A stretch of 64,000 bases of DNA from NCBI RefSeq assembly GCF_030814955.1, contig NZ_JAUSWB010000008.1, positions 124,001 through 188,000 of the forward strand, read 5' to 3'. Below the pieces are notes generated by a model. That model saw only the letters and a program-made list of their open reading frames with translations, was not told where the DNA came from and did not search any database. The stretch comes from Planomicrobium stackebrandtii (lineage in GTDB: Bacteria > Bacillota > Bacilli > Bacillales_A > Planococcaceae). This document shows positions 16,349-24,634 of this stretch, piece after piece. Positions within the stretch are counted from its first letter, which is position 1. Every line of letters starts with the position of its first letter. A program made the position numbers and the translations under genes.

Positions 16349-17524
16349 ATGCGTGAAGCAGTAATCGTGGCCAGTGCTCGAACACCGGTCGGAAAAGCGG
16401 GAAGAGGTTCTTTGGCAACTGTTCGTCCGGATGATTTCGGGGCGTTGGTTGTCAGAGAAACGCTACAGCGGGCAGGCGGATACGATGGGCCAATTGATGA
16501 TTTGATCATGGGCTGTGCCATGCCGGAAGCAGAGCAGGGCATGAACATCGCCCGCAATATCGGAGCACTTGCAGGATTGCCGGATACGGTTTCTGCCGTA
16601 ACCGTCAACCGTTTTTGCTCGTCAGGTTTGCAGTCAATCGCCTACGCAGCTGAGCGCATCATGGTCGGTTCAGCGGAAGCAATTATTGCAGGCGGTGTGG
16701 AGTCGATGAGCATGGTGCCGATGATGGGCAACGTCATCCGCCCCAATGCAAAATTAGCTGAAACGGCACCACAATACTATATGAGCATGGGCCATACGGC
16801 AGAACAAGTGGCGACCCAATACGGCATCAGCCGTGAAGACCAGGATGCATTTTCAGTCCGCTCGCATGAAAAAGCGGCAGCGGCCATTGCAGCCGGCCAC
16901 TTCAATGAAGAAGTAGTTCCGGTCGAAGTGACAAAACGATACGTCGATGAAAACAACAAATACCAGGAGAAATCCTTTATGTTCGAAATGGATGAAGGCG
17001 TACGCCACGGCACCAGCATTCAAACCTTGAACAAATTGCGCTCTGCCTTCTCGGCACGCGGATCAGTTACCGCCGGAAACTCTTCACAAACTTCTGATGG
17101 CGCTGGTGCTTTGCTCGTGATGGACCGTGAAAAAGCAGAAGCACTTGGGTTAAAGCCCATCGCTAAATTCCGTTCATTCGCAACAGGCGGCGTACCTCCG
17201 GAAGTCATGGGAATCGGTCCTGTTGTCGCAATTCCAAAAGCTTTGAAATTGGCTGGATTAACAATCGACGACATTGACGTCTGGGAATTGAACGAAGCGT
17301 TCGCATCCCAATCGCTTGGTGTCATCCGCACGCTTGGTTTGGATATCGACAAAGTCAACTTCAACGGAGGAGCCATTGCACTTGGCCATCCGCTGGGTGC
17401 GACCGGCTCAATCCTGACAATTCGCATGATGAGCGAATTAAAACGCCAAGGCAAACAGTTTGGCGTCGTCACCATGTGCATCGGTGGCGGAATGGGCGCA
17501 GCAGGCGTCTTTGAAATGCTGTAG
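16349..17524 (+). CDS. fadA: Acetyl-CoA acyltransferase (3-ketoacyl-CoA thiolase) FadA
   Basis: A 391-residue thiolase, the last step of the beta-oxidation cycle. The acyl-accepting Cys90 is in NRFCSSGLQS, the catalytic His347 in GHPLGATG, and the second Cys377 in MCIGGGMGAAG. Length and motifs are standard for YusK/FadA. AAAGGAGG precedes the ATG at 16349. It lies between fadN and fadE as in B. subtilis, but is separated from fadE by a 368-base gap holding a dispersed repeat. Confidence 0.94.
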   Translation: MREAVIVASARTPVGKAGRGSLATVRPDDFGALVVRETLQRAGGYDGPIDDLIMGCAMPEAEQGMNIARNIGALAGLPDTVSAVTVNRFCSSGLQSIAYAAERIMVGSAEAIIAGGVESMSMVPMMGNVIRPNAKLAETAPQYYMSMGHTAEQVATQYGISREDQDAFSVRSHEKAAAAIAAGHFNEEVVPVEVTKRYVDENNKYQEKSFMFEMDEGVRHGTSIQTLNKLRSAFSARGSVTAGNSSQTSDGAGALLVMDREKAEALGLKPIAKFRSFATGGVPPEVMGIGPVVAIPKALKLAGLTIDDIDVWELNEAFASQSLGVIRTLGLDIDKVNFNGGAIALGHPLGATGSILTIRMMSELKRQGKQFGVVTMCIGGGMGAAGVFEML

Positions 17525-17575
17525 AAATAGATTTCAAGAACTAAAGAGTAGAGTAGGTCTGAAGAAATCGCTTCA

Positions 17576-17819
17576 GGCGGACGCTTTCGGGCCCGCAGGA
17601 TGCGGGTCATGCAGCTAGCGCTGATCCCCCAGGAGTCGCCGCCTTCCGCTCATTCTTCTTAGTTTCGAACTGCACTCTATTAGAGAGTGAAGAATTAGAG
17701 GATTTTATTTAGAGATGTGACTACTAGCGCCGGCGCGTCCAAGGGCTAGGCGAAGCAAGAAGACAGGTGTACTTTACCTGGCTTTTTGCGGGAGCCATGC
17801 CCAAAGCGACCGAAGCGGA
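17576..17819 (+). repeat. Modular dispersed repeat, copy A (inside the fad operon)
   Basis: The gap between fadA and fadE holds two blocks that recur at 48.1-48.5 kb in the same order and orientation. Block 1 (17582-17620) has GCAGGATGCGGGTCATGCAG. Block 2 (17725-17819) has AAGGGCTAGGCGAAGCAAG and a hairpin GCAAGAAG...CTTTTTGC. A linker with AGGAGTCGCCGCCTTCC between them also matches the other copies. No coding frame is present. Readthrough from fadA must pass this element to reach fadE unless fadE has its own promoter. Confidence 0.7.
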
Positions 17820-17892
17820 TTAAAAATGATAATTCTTTAGCGCAACTTAAAGCATATTCATATAAGCAATTACAAAATAGGAGGAATACAAA

Positions 17893-19674
17893 ATGGAACA
17901 ATCAAAAACATTGATCAAAGGCGGCAGTTTCTTAATCGAAGATGCGGATCTGTCACGTGTGTTCACACCGGAAGATTTCACGGAAGAGCAAAAAATGATT
18001 GCCAAGACGACGGAGGATTACGTCAATACAGAAGTGATGCCGGTCGTTGAAAACTTGGAAAACCATGAGTTTGAGCATTCGGTCCGTTTGTTGAAAACAG
18101 CTGGAGAACTTGGCCTTTTGGGCGCAGACGTTCCGGAACAATACGGCGGCTTAGGGTTGGATAAAATCGCTTCTGCATTGATTGCTGAAAAAATGTCTAA
18201 AGCAGGCGGCTTCTCGATCACTCACGGCGCACATGTTGGCATCGGTTCATTGCCAATCGTCCTTTTCGGCAATGAAGAACAAAAACAAAGCTATCTGCCG
18301 CGCTTGGCGACAGGCGAGATGATTGCAGCATACGCATTGACGGAGCCGAGCTCAGGATCGGATGCACTTGGTGCGAAAACAGTAGCCAAACTGAACGAAG
18401 CAGGAACGCATTACGTCTTGAACGGCGAGAAGCAATGGATTACTAATGCCGGATTTGCGGATGTCTTCGTGGTTTATGCAAAAATTGACGGTGACAAATT
18501 CTCGGCCTTTATCGTAGAACGCGAATTCCCTGGCGTATCTGTTGGGCCGGAAGAAAAGAAAATGGGCATTAAATCTTCTTCTACACGGACATTGGTCTTG
18601 CAGGACGCTGAAGTTCCTGTGGAAAACCTGTTGGGCGAAGCAGGTCGCGGCCATATTATTGCGTTTAACATCCTGAACATCGGCCGCTACAAATTGGGAG
18701 TCGGCACAATTGGTGCTTCCAAGCGCGCCATGGAATTGACGATTCCTTATACAAATCAGCGCCAGCAGTTCAAGACGCCGATTTCTTCATTCAACTTGAC
18801 GCGCGAGAAATTGGCGACAATGGCTTCTAAACTATATGCCGTTGAAAGTTCGGTTTACCGCACAGTTGGGTTGTTCGAAGACCGCATGAGCGGATTTACG
18901 GATGAGCAGCATGCAGACGGCAAGTTGGTTGCTGACTCGATTGCTGAATTCGCAGTGGAATGTTCACTCAATAAATTCTTCGGTACAGAAACATTGGATT
19001 ATATCGTGGACGAAGGCGTCCAATTGCACGGGGGCTATGGCTTTATGCAGGAATACGAAATCGAGCGCATTTACCGCGATTCACGCATCAACCGTATTTT
19101 TGAAGGAACCAATGAAATCAACCGCCTGCTTGTTCCGGGAACTCTATTGCGTAAAGCAATGAAAGGCGAACTGCCGTTGTTGCAGCATGCGCAGCAGCTT
19201 CAAGAAGAGCTGTTGATGATGATGCCGGAAGAAGTAGGTACAGAAGCATTGGCTCAGGAAAAATACCTGGTGAAAAATGCCAAGAAAATTGCATTGCTTG
19301 CAGCCGGGCTTGCGGCTCAGACTTACGGTACGAAATTGGAAGCGGAGCAGGAAGTGCTTGTTAACATCGCAGACATCGTCAGCAACGTCTTTGCGATGGA
19401 ATCAGTAGTCTTGCGTACAGAAAAGGCGATTGCTGCATCAGGTGAAGAAAAAGCCAAGCAGAAACTTCTCTACACTCAGATTTACTGCCAGGAAGCATTT
19501 GATCAGATAGAGAAGGATGCTAAAGAAACATTGATCGCGGCGATCGAAGGAGACAACCAGCGAATGATGCTTTCAGCATTGCGCAAATTGACTCGTTCAA
19601 CGCCTTACAACGTCATTGCGAAAAAACGCGAAGCGGCTGTCAAACTGATCGACGTCGAGAAATACGTCGTTTAA
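17893..19674 (+). CDS. fadE: Acyl-CoA dehydrogenase FadE
   Basis: A 593-residue FAD-dependent acyl-CoA dehydrogenase, the first step of beta-oxidation. The family signatures are ALTEPSSGSDA near residue 150, GEKQWITNAGFADVF near 177, and QLHGGYGFMQEYEIERIYRDSR near 376. A C-terminal extension of about 180 residues is typical of the FadE/YusJ group and not of the short-chain enzymes (about 380). AGGAGG precedes the ATG at 17893. It ends at a terminator embedded in an inverted-repeat element. Confidence 0.93.
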   Translation: MEQSKTLIKGGSFLIEDADLSRVFTPEDFTEEQKMIAKTTEDYVNTEVMPVVENLENHEFEHSVRLLKTAGELGLLGADVPEQYGGLGLDKIASALIAEKMSKAGGFSITHGAHVGIGSLPIVLFGNEEQKQSYLPRLATGEMIAAYALTEPSSGSDALGAKTVAKLNEAGTHYVLNGEKQWITNAGFADVFVVYAKIDGDKFSAFIVEREFPGVSVGPEEKKMGIKSSSTRTLVLQDAEVPVENLLGEAGRGHIIAFNILNIGRYKLGVGTIGASKRAMELTIPYTNQRQQFKTPISSFNLTREKLATMASKLYAVESSVYRTVGLFEDRMSGFTDEQHADGKLVADSIAEFAVECSLNKFFGTETLDYIVDEGVQLHGGYGFMQEYEIERIYRDSRINRIFEGTNEINRLLVPGTLLRKAMKGELPLLQHAQQLQEELLMMMPEEVGTEALAQEKYLVKNAKKIALLAAGLAAQTYGTKLEAEQEVLVNIADIVSNVFAMESVVLRTEKAIAASGEEKAKQKLLYTQIYCQEAFDQIEKDAKETLIAAIEGDNQRMMLSALRKLTRSTPYNVIAKKREAAVKLIDVEKYVV

Positions 19675-19715
19675 TAGAGTATAAAAACAGGGGCTGTCTC
19701 ATAACTACAAAATAT

Positions 19716-19757
19716 AAAACCGGCAAAGAAAAGCAATTCTTTTCTTTGCCGGTTTTT
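19716..19757 (+). terminator. Terminator after fadE
   Basis: A perfect 18-base stem (19716-19733 with 19739-19756) around CAATT is followed by T residues. It lies within the inverted-repeat element. Confidence 0.85.
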
Positions 19758-19769
19758 AAATGAGCTGAC

Positions 19770-19885
19770 GGGAATGGAAGCGGCGACTCCTGCGGGGTAG
19801 CGCAGTGCCGAAATCCACTCGGGCGTTTAGCCCAAGTTAGTTCGGCGCAAGCCCGCGGAAAGCGTCCGCTGGAATGGACGTCAGC
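19770..19885 (-). repeat. Modular dispersed repeat, copy C (reverse)
   Basis: On the minus strand this reads GCGGACGCTTTCCGCGGG, then GGGCTTGCGCCGAACTAACT, a hairpin GGGC...GCCCGAGTGGATTT, and CCGCAGGAGTCGCCGCTTCC. The outer parts match copy A (17576-17650) and the middle matches an inserted module of copy B (48190-48250). Confidence 0.6.
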
Positions 19886-19967
19886 CCCTTTTGGGACAGC
19901 CCCTGTTTTTTTATTCGTCGACCCCCCGCGTTCTTTTTGGTAAGCTTGAAAAAAAGGGGGTTCTAAA

Positions 19968-20321
19968 TTGATTACGTATTACGCATATCCAAAATGCACG
20001 ACTTGCCGCAAAGCGAAAAGCTGGCTGGAACAGAATAATGTGGAATACAACGAAGTCCACATTGCAGAAAGTCCGCCAACAAAAGAACAGTTGACTGAGA
20101 TCTATCAGGCAAGCGGTTTGGAATTGAAAAAGTTTTTTAATACGAGCGGTTTGGTCTATCGCTCGCTAAGCCTGAAAGACAAGTTGTCAAACATGACCGA
20201 ACAGCAGCAATTGGAGCTTCTGGCTTCAGATGGTATGCTAATCAAACGGCCGCTCGCATGGGACGGCAAACGGGTGACACTTGGTTTTAAAGAAGCGGAA
20301 TATCAAAATACCTGGTTGTAG
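19968..20321 (+). CDS. yusI: ArsC/Spx-family protein YusI
   Basis: A 117-residue thioredoxin-fold protein of the ArsC/Spx family. The N-terminal CTTC (Cys10, Cys13 in YPKCTTCRKAKSWLEQ) is the redox switch position, and LIKRPLAWDGKRVTLGFKE is the family C-terminal motif. It lacks the extended basic surface of Spx, so it is the YusI orthologue, a member with unclear function. The start is TTG 19968, seven bases after AAAGGGGG. It sits between fadE and gcvH as in B. subtilis. Confidence 0.85.
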   Translation: MITYYAYPKCTTCRKAKSWLEQNNVEYNEVHIAESPPTKEQLTEIYQASGLELKKFFNTSGLVYRSLSLKDKLSNMTEQQQLELLASDGMLIKRPLAWDGKRVTLGFKEAEYQNTWL

Positions 20322-20401
20322 AGACATCGCGTCATCTTGTGTTTCACAGCTGTTTATGTCAAACTGAAATTGAATAGACTACATAATTTGGAGGGGTCAA
20401 G

Positions 20402-20782
20402 ATGAGTACACCAGCAGAACTTCGTTATTCAAAAGAACATGAATGGGTCAAAATCGAAGACGGCAATGCACGTATCGGAATCACCCATTTTGCACAGGCT
20501 GAATTGGGAGATATCGTTTTTGTCGAGCTTCCGCAAGTCGGCGACGAATTGAAAAAAGACCAGCCTTTCGGCAGCGTTGAATCCGTTAAAACGGTTTCGG
20601 AATTATATGCGCCTATTAGCGGCAAAGTGGTTGAGGTAAACTCTGAGCTTGAAGACAGCCCGGAATTCGTCAATGAGTCACCTTACGAACAGGCTTGGAT
20701 GGTGGTTATCGAAGCCCCTTCAGAAGAAGAAGTCAACGAATTGATGACTGCAGACCAATACAAAGAAATGATCAATGAGTAG
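20402..20782 (+). CDS. gcvH: Glycine cleavage system H protein
   Basis: A 126-residue lipoyl carrier. Lys63 in [15 protein letters not shown] is the lipoylation site; the aminomethyl group from glycine rides on this arm between GcvP, GcvT and dihydrolipoamide dehydrogenase. In Bacillus GcvH also relays lipoyl groups to other enzymes, which fits with lipA at 40.7 kb. The ATG at 20402 follows GGAGGGG. No gcvT or gcvP is nearby. A strong terminator follows. Confidence 0.95.
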   Translation: MSTPAELRYSKEHEWVKIEDGNARIGITHFAQAELGDIVFVELPQVGDELKKDQPFGSVESVKTVSELYAPISGKVVEVNSELEDSPEFVNESPYEQAWMVVIEAPSEEEVNELMTADQYKEMINE

Positions 20783-20788
20783 TCCCGG

Positions 20789-20818
20789 AAAGCGCCGATT
20801 TTTTGGCGCTTTTTTTTG
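20789..20818 (+). terminator. Terminator after gcvH
   Basis: AAAGCGCC pairs with GGCGCTTT around an eight-base loop, followed by a T-run. Confidence 0.88.
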
Positions 20819-20957
20819 TTCAAGTTTCTCCTGATGCTTCCAATAAGATGAGAAAATAGACGAAAGCTGAAATCATTGTTATTTTTAAGATGACAAACGA
20901 ATCTGCGGGTGTACTCAAAAGAATGATAACCAGCTATTCGGTATCAAGCTGCTTTTC

Positions 20958-20985
20958 TTGAAAGTTCAGCCTAAATTAGTATAGT
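20958..20985 (+). promoter_or_regulatory. Probable promoter of yusF-yusE
   Basis: TTGAAA at 20958-20963 and TATAGT at 20980-20985 have 16 bases between them and lie 48 bases before the yusF start. Confidence 0.45.
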
Positions 20986-21032
20986 TGAATAACAGGACTT
21001 TTCTTATTCTATATTCGATGGGGTGAGTGTTT

Positions 21033-21371
21033 ATGGGAAAGGTGATCGTGGTCGAGGGAATCAGCGATAAGTCGAGGATTGCACCGCTCATTGCAGAACC
21101 CGTGACGATTCTTTGCACAAATGGTACAGTAAGTGCATCGAGACTGGAAGAATTACTGTTGCCGTATGAAGGCCAGGACATCATTATACTAGTAGACGCA
21201 GACTCCTCAGGAGAAAAATTGCGGAAGCTGGTTAAACGTGAATTTCCGGAAGCCCGCCATTTTTATGTCAACCGGAGCTACAAGGAAGTTGCTGCAACGC
21301 CACTCCGTATCTTGATGGATGTGCTCATCGCAGCGAATGTCCAGGTCAATAAGCTATTGATAGAGGGATGA
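21033..21371 (+). CDS. yusF: Toprim domain protein YusF
   Basis: A 112-residue single Toprim domain. The conserved Glu lies in VIVVEGISDKSR near residue 8 and the DxD pair in ILVDADSSGEKLR near 55. Such domains act in primases, topoisomerases and the RNase M5 family, here alone; the substrate is not known. The ATG at 21033 is preferred over the GTG at 21027 because GGGGTGA then has proper spacing. Its TGA overlaps the start of yusE. Confidence 0.82.
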   Translation: MGKVIVVEGISDKSRIAPLIAEPVTILCTNGTVSASRLEELLLPYEGQDIIILVDADSSGEKLRKLVKREFPEARHFYVNRSYKEVAATPLRILMDVLIAANVQVNKLLIEG

Positions 21372-21703
21372 AGAAGATGAAGGAATGGACACATAAAGAA
21401 TGGATCAAAGAAAAAAATACCAATCACATCACCGCGTTTTATTTATATACGCCGATGTGCGGAACTTGCCAAGTAGCTTCAAAGATGCTGACTGTGGTTA
21501 CCGAATTGTTGCCTGATCTGCAGATAGGCAAAGCAAACTTAAATTATGTTCAGGAAATCGCGGGCTTATACCAAGTAGAAAGTGTGCCGTGCCTGCTGAT
21601 TACAGAAGATGGCAAAATCAAGGAAAAAATTTATGCTTTCCAATCGGTCCCAAATTTATATGACAAGTTGAAATCTGTTGACGAATTTAGCACGTCATGG
21701 TAA
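21368..21703 (+). CDS. yusE: Thioredoxin-like protein YusE
   Basis: A 111-residue thioredoxin-fold protein with active site CGTC (Cys31, Cys34 in YTPMCGTCQ) and the turn ESVPCLLITE, where the cis-proline is preceded by Val and followed by a third Cys. It is cytoplasmic and its partner is unknown. The start overlaps the yusF stop (ATGA), so the two are translationally coupled. Gene order yusF-yusE-metN matches B. subtilis. Confidence 0.83.
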   Translation: MKKMKEWTHKEWIKEKNTNHITAFYLYTPMCGTCQVASKMLTVVTELLPDLQIGKANLNYVQEIAGLYQVESVPCLLITEDGKIKEKIYAFQSVPNLYDKLKSVDEFSTSW

Positions 21704-21706
21704 ATT
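21678..21706 (+). promoter_or_regulatory. Candidate promoter of the met riboswitch transcript
   Basis: TTGACG at 21678-21683 and TAAATT at 21701-21706 are 17 bases apart, inside the end of yusE, and about 30 bases before the SAM aptamer. Confidence 0.4.
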
Positions 21707-21735
21707 GAGATTCTGATAAAAAATTTCATATCAAA

Positions 21736-21906
21736 ACTCTTATTAAGAGTGGTGGAGGGAAGTGCCCTATGAAGCCCGGCAACCGTCATGAAAATGAAAT
21801 GGTGCCAAATCACACGAAGCGAAAGCTTTGGAAGATGAGAGATTGGTTTCCGTATAATATACGTTTGCCCTTCTGCTCAGTTCTGCGCGGAAGGGTTTTT
21901 TATTTT
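21736..21906 (+). promoter_or_regulatory. SAM riboswitch (S box) with terminator
   Basis: The aptamer runs from CTCTTATTAAGAGTGGTGGAG through AGGGAAGTGCCCTATGAAG and CCCGGCAACC to GATGAGAG near 21843; these are the conserved S-box segments. The expression platform holds CCCTTC (21868-21873) and GAAGGG (21890-21895) followed by TTTTTTATTTTT. High S-adenosylmethionine would favour the terminator and shut off metNIQ. Confidence 0.95.
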
Positions 21907-21929
21907 TAGGATGTAGGGGTGTTCAAGAA

Positions 21930-22955
21930 ATGATTGAGTTAAAAAAAGTAACGAAAAAATTCGATACGGGTAAGGCAGTTCTTACAGCTGTTGACGGAGT
22001 CGATTTATCCATTTCTGACGGTGAGATATTCGGCATTATCGGATACAGTGGTGCTGGTAAAAGTACGTTGATCCGGTTGTTGAACGGTCTGGAAAAACCA
22101 ACTTCAGGCACAGTGGAAATTAACGGACAGACCATTACAGCGATCAAAGGCGGAGAATTGCGCAAGGCCCGCCAAAAGGTCAGCATGATTTTTCAGCATT
22201 TCAACTTGCTGTGGTCCCGTACAGTAAAAGAAAACATTGAGTTTCCACTGGAGATCGCCGGAGTGTCAAAAGCACAGCGGGGCAAACGGGTTCAGGAGCT
22301 GATCGAGCTGGTCGGCTTGACTGGCCGTGAAAATGCTTATCCTTCGGAACTTTCAGGGGGGCAAAAACAGCGCGTTGGCATCGCCCGTGCATTGGCAAAC
22401 GATCCGGAAGTCCTGTTATGTGACGAAGCAACGTCTGCACTCGACCCGGAAACTACTGATGCCATCCTGGATTTGCTGGTGGATATCAACAAGCGTTTGG
22501 GATTGACAATTGTACTGATTACGCATGAAATGCATGTCATCCGAAAAATTTGCCACCGTGTGGCAGTCATGGAAGGCGGCCGGGTTGTTGAACTCGGCGA
22601 CGTCTTGAATGTTTTCCAATCACCGAAAGAAGAAATCACTAAGCGTTTTGTAGCACAAGTGACCGATTCCGGTGATTCACAGGAAACCATCAAACATCTG
22701 CGGGAATTGTATCCGACAGGTGAACTGGTAAAATTGGTTTTTGTCGGCGATCAAACCGAGCAGCCAATCCTGACAAAATTGATACGCAGCCATTCTGTCG
22801 AAGTTAACATTGTCCAAGGCAATATCTCGCACACGCAGCGAGGAGCTTACGGCACGCTGATTTTGCAGTTAAAAGGCTCAGCAGCAGAAATTGAAGAAGC
22901 ACTGGCATTCCTTCGTTTAGAAGATGTCCAAGCGGAGGTGATGCACAATGATTGA
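21930..22955 (+). CDS. metN: Methionine ABC transporter ATP-binding protein MetN
   Basis: A 341-residue ABC ATPase. Walker A GYSGAGKST is at 38-46, the signature LSGGQKQR near 140 and Walker B VLLCDEATSALDPET near 162. The C-terminal NIL domain (about 265-340, GELVKLVFVGDQTEQP) senses methionine and inhibits transport. It drives import of methionine with MetI and MetQ. The ATG at 21930 follows GGGG by about ten bases. Its end overlaps metI by eight bases. Confidence 0.95.
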   Translation: MIELKKVTKKFDTGKAVLTAVDGVDLSISDGEIFGIIGYSGAGKSTLIRLLNGLEKPTSGTVEINGQTITAIKGGELRKARQKVSMIFQHFNLLWSRTVKENIEFPLEIAGVSKAQRGKRVQELIELVGLTGRENAYPSELSGGQKQRVGIARALANDPEVLLCDEATSALDPETTDAILDLLVDINKRLGLTIVLITHEMHVIRKICHRVAVMEGGRVVELGDVLNVFQSPKEEITKRFVAQVTDSGDSQETIKHLRELYPTGELVKLVFVGDQTEQPILTKLIRSHSVEVNIVQGNISHTQRGAYGTLILQLKGSAAEIEEALAFLRLEDVQAEVMHND

Positions 22956-23616
22956 ATCATTATTCCCGAACGTAGACTGGGACAGCATGTGGGAAGCCAC
23001 TCTTGAAACACTTTACATGACGACGATATCGACTTTATTTACATTTATTATTGGGTTAGCACTTGGGATTCTGTTGTTTTTGACAGCGCCTAAGCAATTA
23101 TGGGCAAACAAAGTGGTCAATTGGTTAACTGGCGCATTCGTCAACATATTCCGCTCGATTCCATTTATCATTTTAATCATTCTATTAATCCCATTAACAT
23201 TATTACTTATGGGAACAATTCGTGGACCTAATGCAGCTTTACCGGCATTGATAATTGGTTCAGCTCCATTTTATGCGCGAATGGTCTTGATCGCGTTAAA
23301 AGAAATCGATAAAGGCGTCATTGAAGCAGCTCGGTCAATGGGCGCGACAACTGGCACAATTATTTGGAAAGTATTATTACCAGAATCGAAACCCGCGTTA
23401 ATCTCTGGTATTACAGTTACGGCTATCGCATTAGTTGGCTATACAGCCATGGCAGGAATTATCGGCGCAGGTGGTCTTGGTACACTTGCTTTCCTAGATG
23501 GCTTCCAACGAAGTCGTGAAGACGTCACATTGATGGCAACAATCTTAATTTTAATTATTGTCTTTATCATTCAATATATTGGTGATTTAGTCACAATTAA
23601 AGCTGACAAACGGTAA
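22948..23616 (+). CDS. metI: Methionine ABC transporter permease MetI
   Basis: A 222-residue permease with five or six membrane helices. The EAA loop that docks on MetN is EAARSMGATTGTIIWKVLLP near 133. It starts inside metN (GGAGGTG upstream). Codon choice changes here: leucine is mostly TTA and CTA and proline CCA, whereas metN uses TTG, CTG and CCG. The same shift continues into metQ. Confidence 0.95.
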   Translation: MIESLFPNVDWDSMWEATLETLYMTTISTLFTFIIGLALGILLFLTAPKQLWANKVVNWLTGAFVNIFRSIPFIILIILLIPLTLLLMGTIRGPNAALPALIIGSAPFYARMVLIALKEIDKGVIEAARSMGATTGTIIWKVLLPESKPALISGITVTAIALVGYTAMAGIIGAGGLGTLAFLDGFQRSREDVTLMATILILIIVFIIQYIGDLVTIKADKR

Positions 23617-23664
23617 AAACGGATTTTCCGTTCTATAAATAACACACTAAAGGGAGAGATTAAG

Positions 23665-24477
23665 ATGAAGAAATTTGTAGTAGGAACAGCGTTAACAGCA
23701 TTAGTACTAGCAGGATGCGGAAACGGTGGAGCGAGCGAAGAAGAATCTGCAACATTACGCGTAGGAGCTTCTAACGTGCCTCACGCTGAAATTTTAGAAA
23801 AAGCGAAGCCTATGCTTGAAGAACAAGGAATTGACTTAGAAATCGAAACGTATCAGGATTATATCCTGCCAAATAAAGATTTAGAGTCTGGTGAAATTGA
23901 TGCCAACTATTTCCAAACGGTGCCATACTTAGAGACTCAAATAGCTGATAATGGTTATGAGTTTGAAAATGCTGGAGGGATTCATATTGAACCAATCGGT
24001 GTTTATTCACAAAAATATGCTTCTCTTGATGAACTACCACAAGATGCAACCATTTTGATGAGCAACTCGGTATCGGAGCAGGGTCGTATTTTATCGCTGC
24101 TTGAGGTAGAAGGCTTAATCACATTGGCAGAAGGTGTAGATAAAACATCGGCTGAAGTGAGTGATATTGTTGAAAATCCGAAAAATTTACAGCTTGAGCC
24201 AGACTATGAAGCAGCTTTACTTGTTCAATTGTATGAATCGGGTGAAGGAGATGCAGTCTTGATCAACTCCAACTATGCAATTGATGCTGGCATCAGCCCT
24301 CTAGAAGATTCAATTGCAATAGAATCTTCTGATTCGCCATATGTAAATATTATTACTGTGCGTGCAGGTGATGAAGAAAACGAAAACATCACTGCATTAG
24401 TAGAAGTATTGAAATCTCAGGAAATCAAAGACTTTATCCTGGAAGAATGGGGCGGCTCTGTCGTACCAGTTGAATAA
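23665..24477 (+). CDS. metQ: Methionine-binding lipoprotein MetQ
   Basis: A 270-residue substrate-binding lipoprotein of the NlpA family. The signal ends in LVLAGC with Cys18 as the lipidated residue. Family marks are RVGASNVPHAEILE near 34, DYILPNKDLESGEIDANYFQT near 68 and VLINSNYAIDAG near 190. It captures methionine outside the membrane and delivers it to MetI. GGGAGAG precedes the ATG. A terminator follows. Confidence 0.95.
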   Translation: MKKFVVGTALTALVLAGCGNGGASEEESATLRVGASNVPHAEILEKAKPMLEEQGIDLEIETYQDYILPNKDLESGEIDANYFQTVPYLETQIADNGYEFENAGGIHIEPIGVYSQKYASLDELPQDATILMSNSVSEQGRILSLLEVEGLITLAEGVDKTSAEVSDIVENPKNLQLEPDYEAALLVQLYESGEGDAVLINSNYAIDAGISPLEDSIAIESSDSPYVNIITVRAGDEENENITALVEVLKSQEIKDFILEEWGGSVVPVE

Positions 24478-24488
24478 TCCAATATGAT

Positions 24489-24516
24489 AAAAGCATCCCT
24501 CGTGGATGCTTTTTTA
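24489..24516 (+). terminator. Terminator after metQ
   Basis: AAAAGCATCC pairs with GGATGCTTTT around a five-base loop, followed by more T residues. Confidence 0.88.
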
Positions 24517-24634
24517 TTTTGTTCAAATAATAAAAATATTTCGCGTTTTCTTGTATACCTTACATTCTAAGAGGGTCTGTGCTACTTTTGAATAATATAA
24601 AACAAGCATTTGTTCATATGAGGGGGACATGTTC

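Larger units (their letters stand above)
19683..19910. mobile_element. MITE-like element with terminal inverted repeats
   Basis: Outer arms at 19683-19704 and 19889-19910 match as inverted repeats in 20 of 22 positions; the core is ACAGGGGCTGTCTCATAA against ACAGGGGCTGTCCCAAAA. GGGGCTGTCYCA ends resemble ends of IS families. The 228-base element encodes nothing and carries the fadE terminator near its left end and copy C of the modular repeat in reverse. No clear target duplication is visible, so mobility is inference. Confidence 0.55.
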
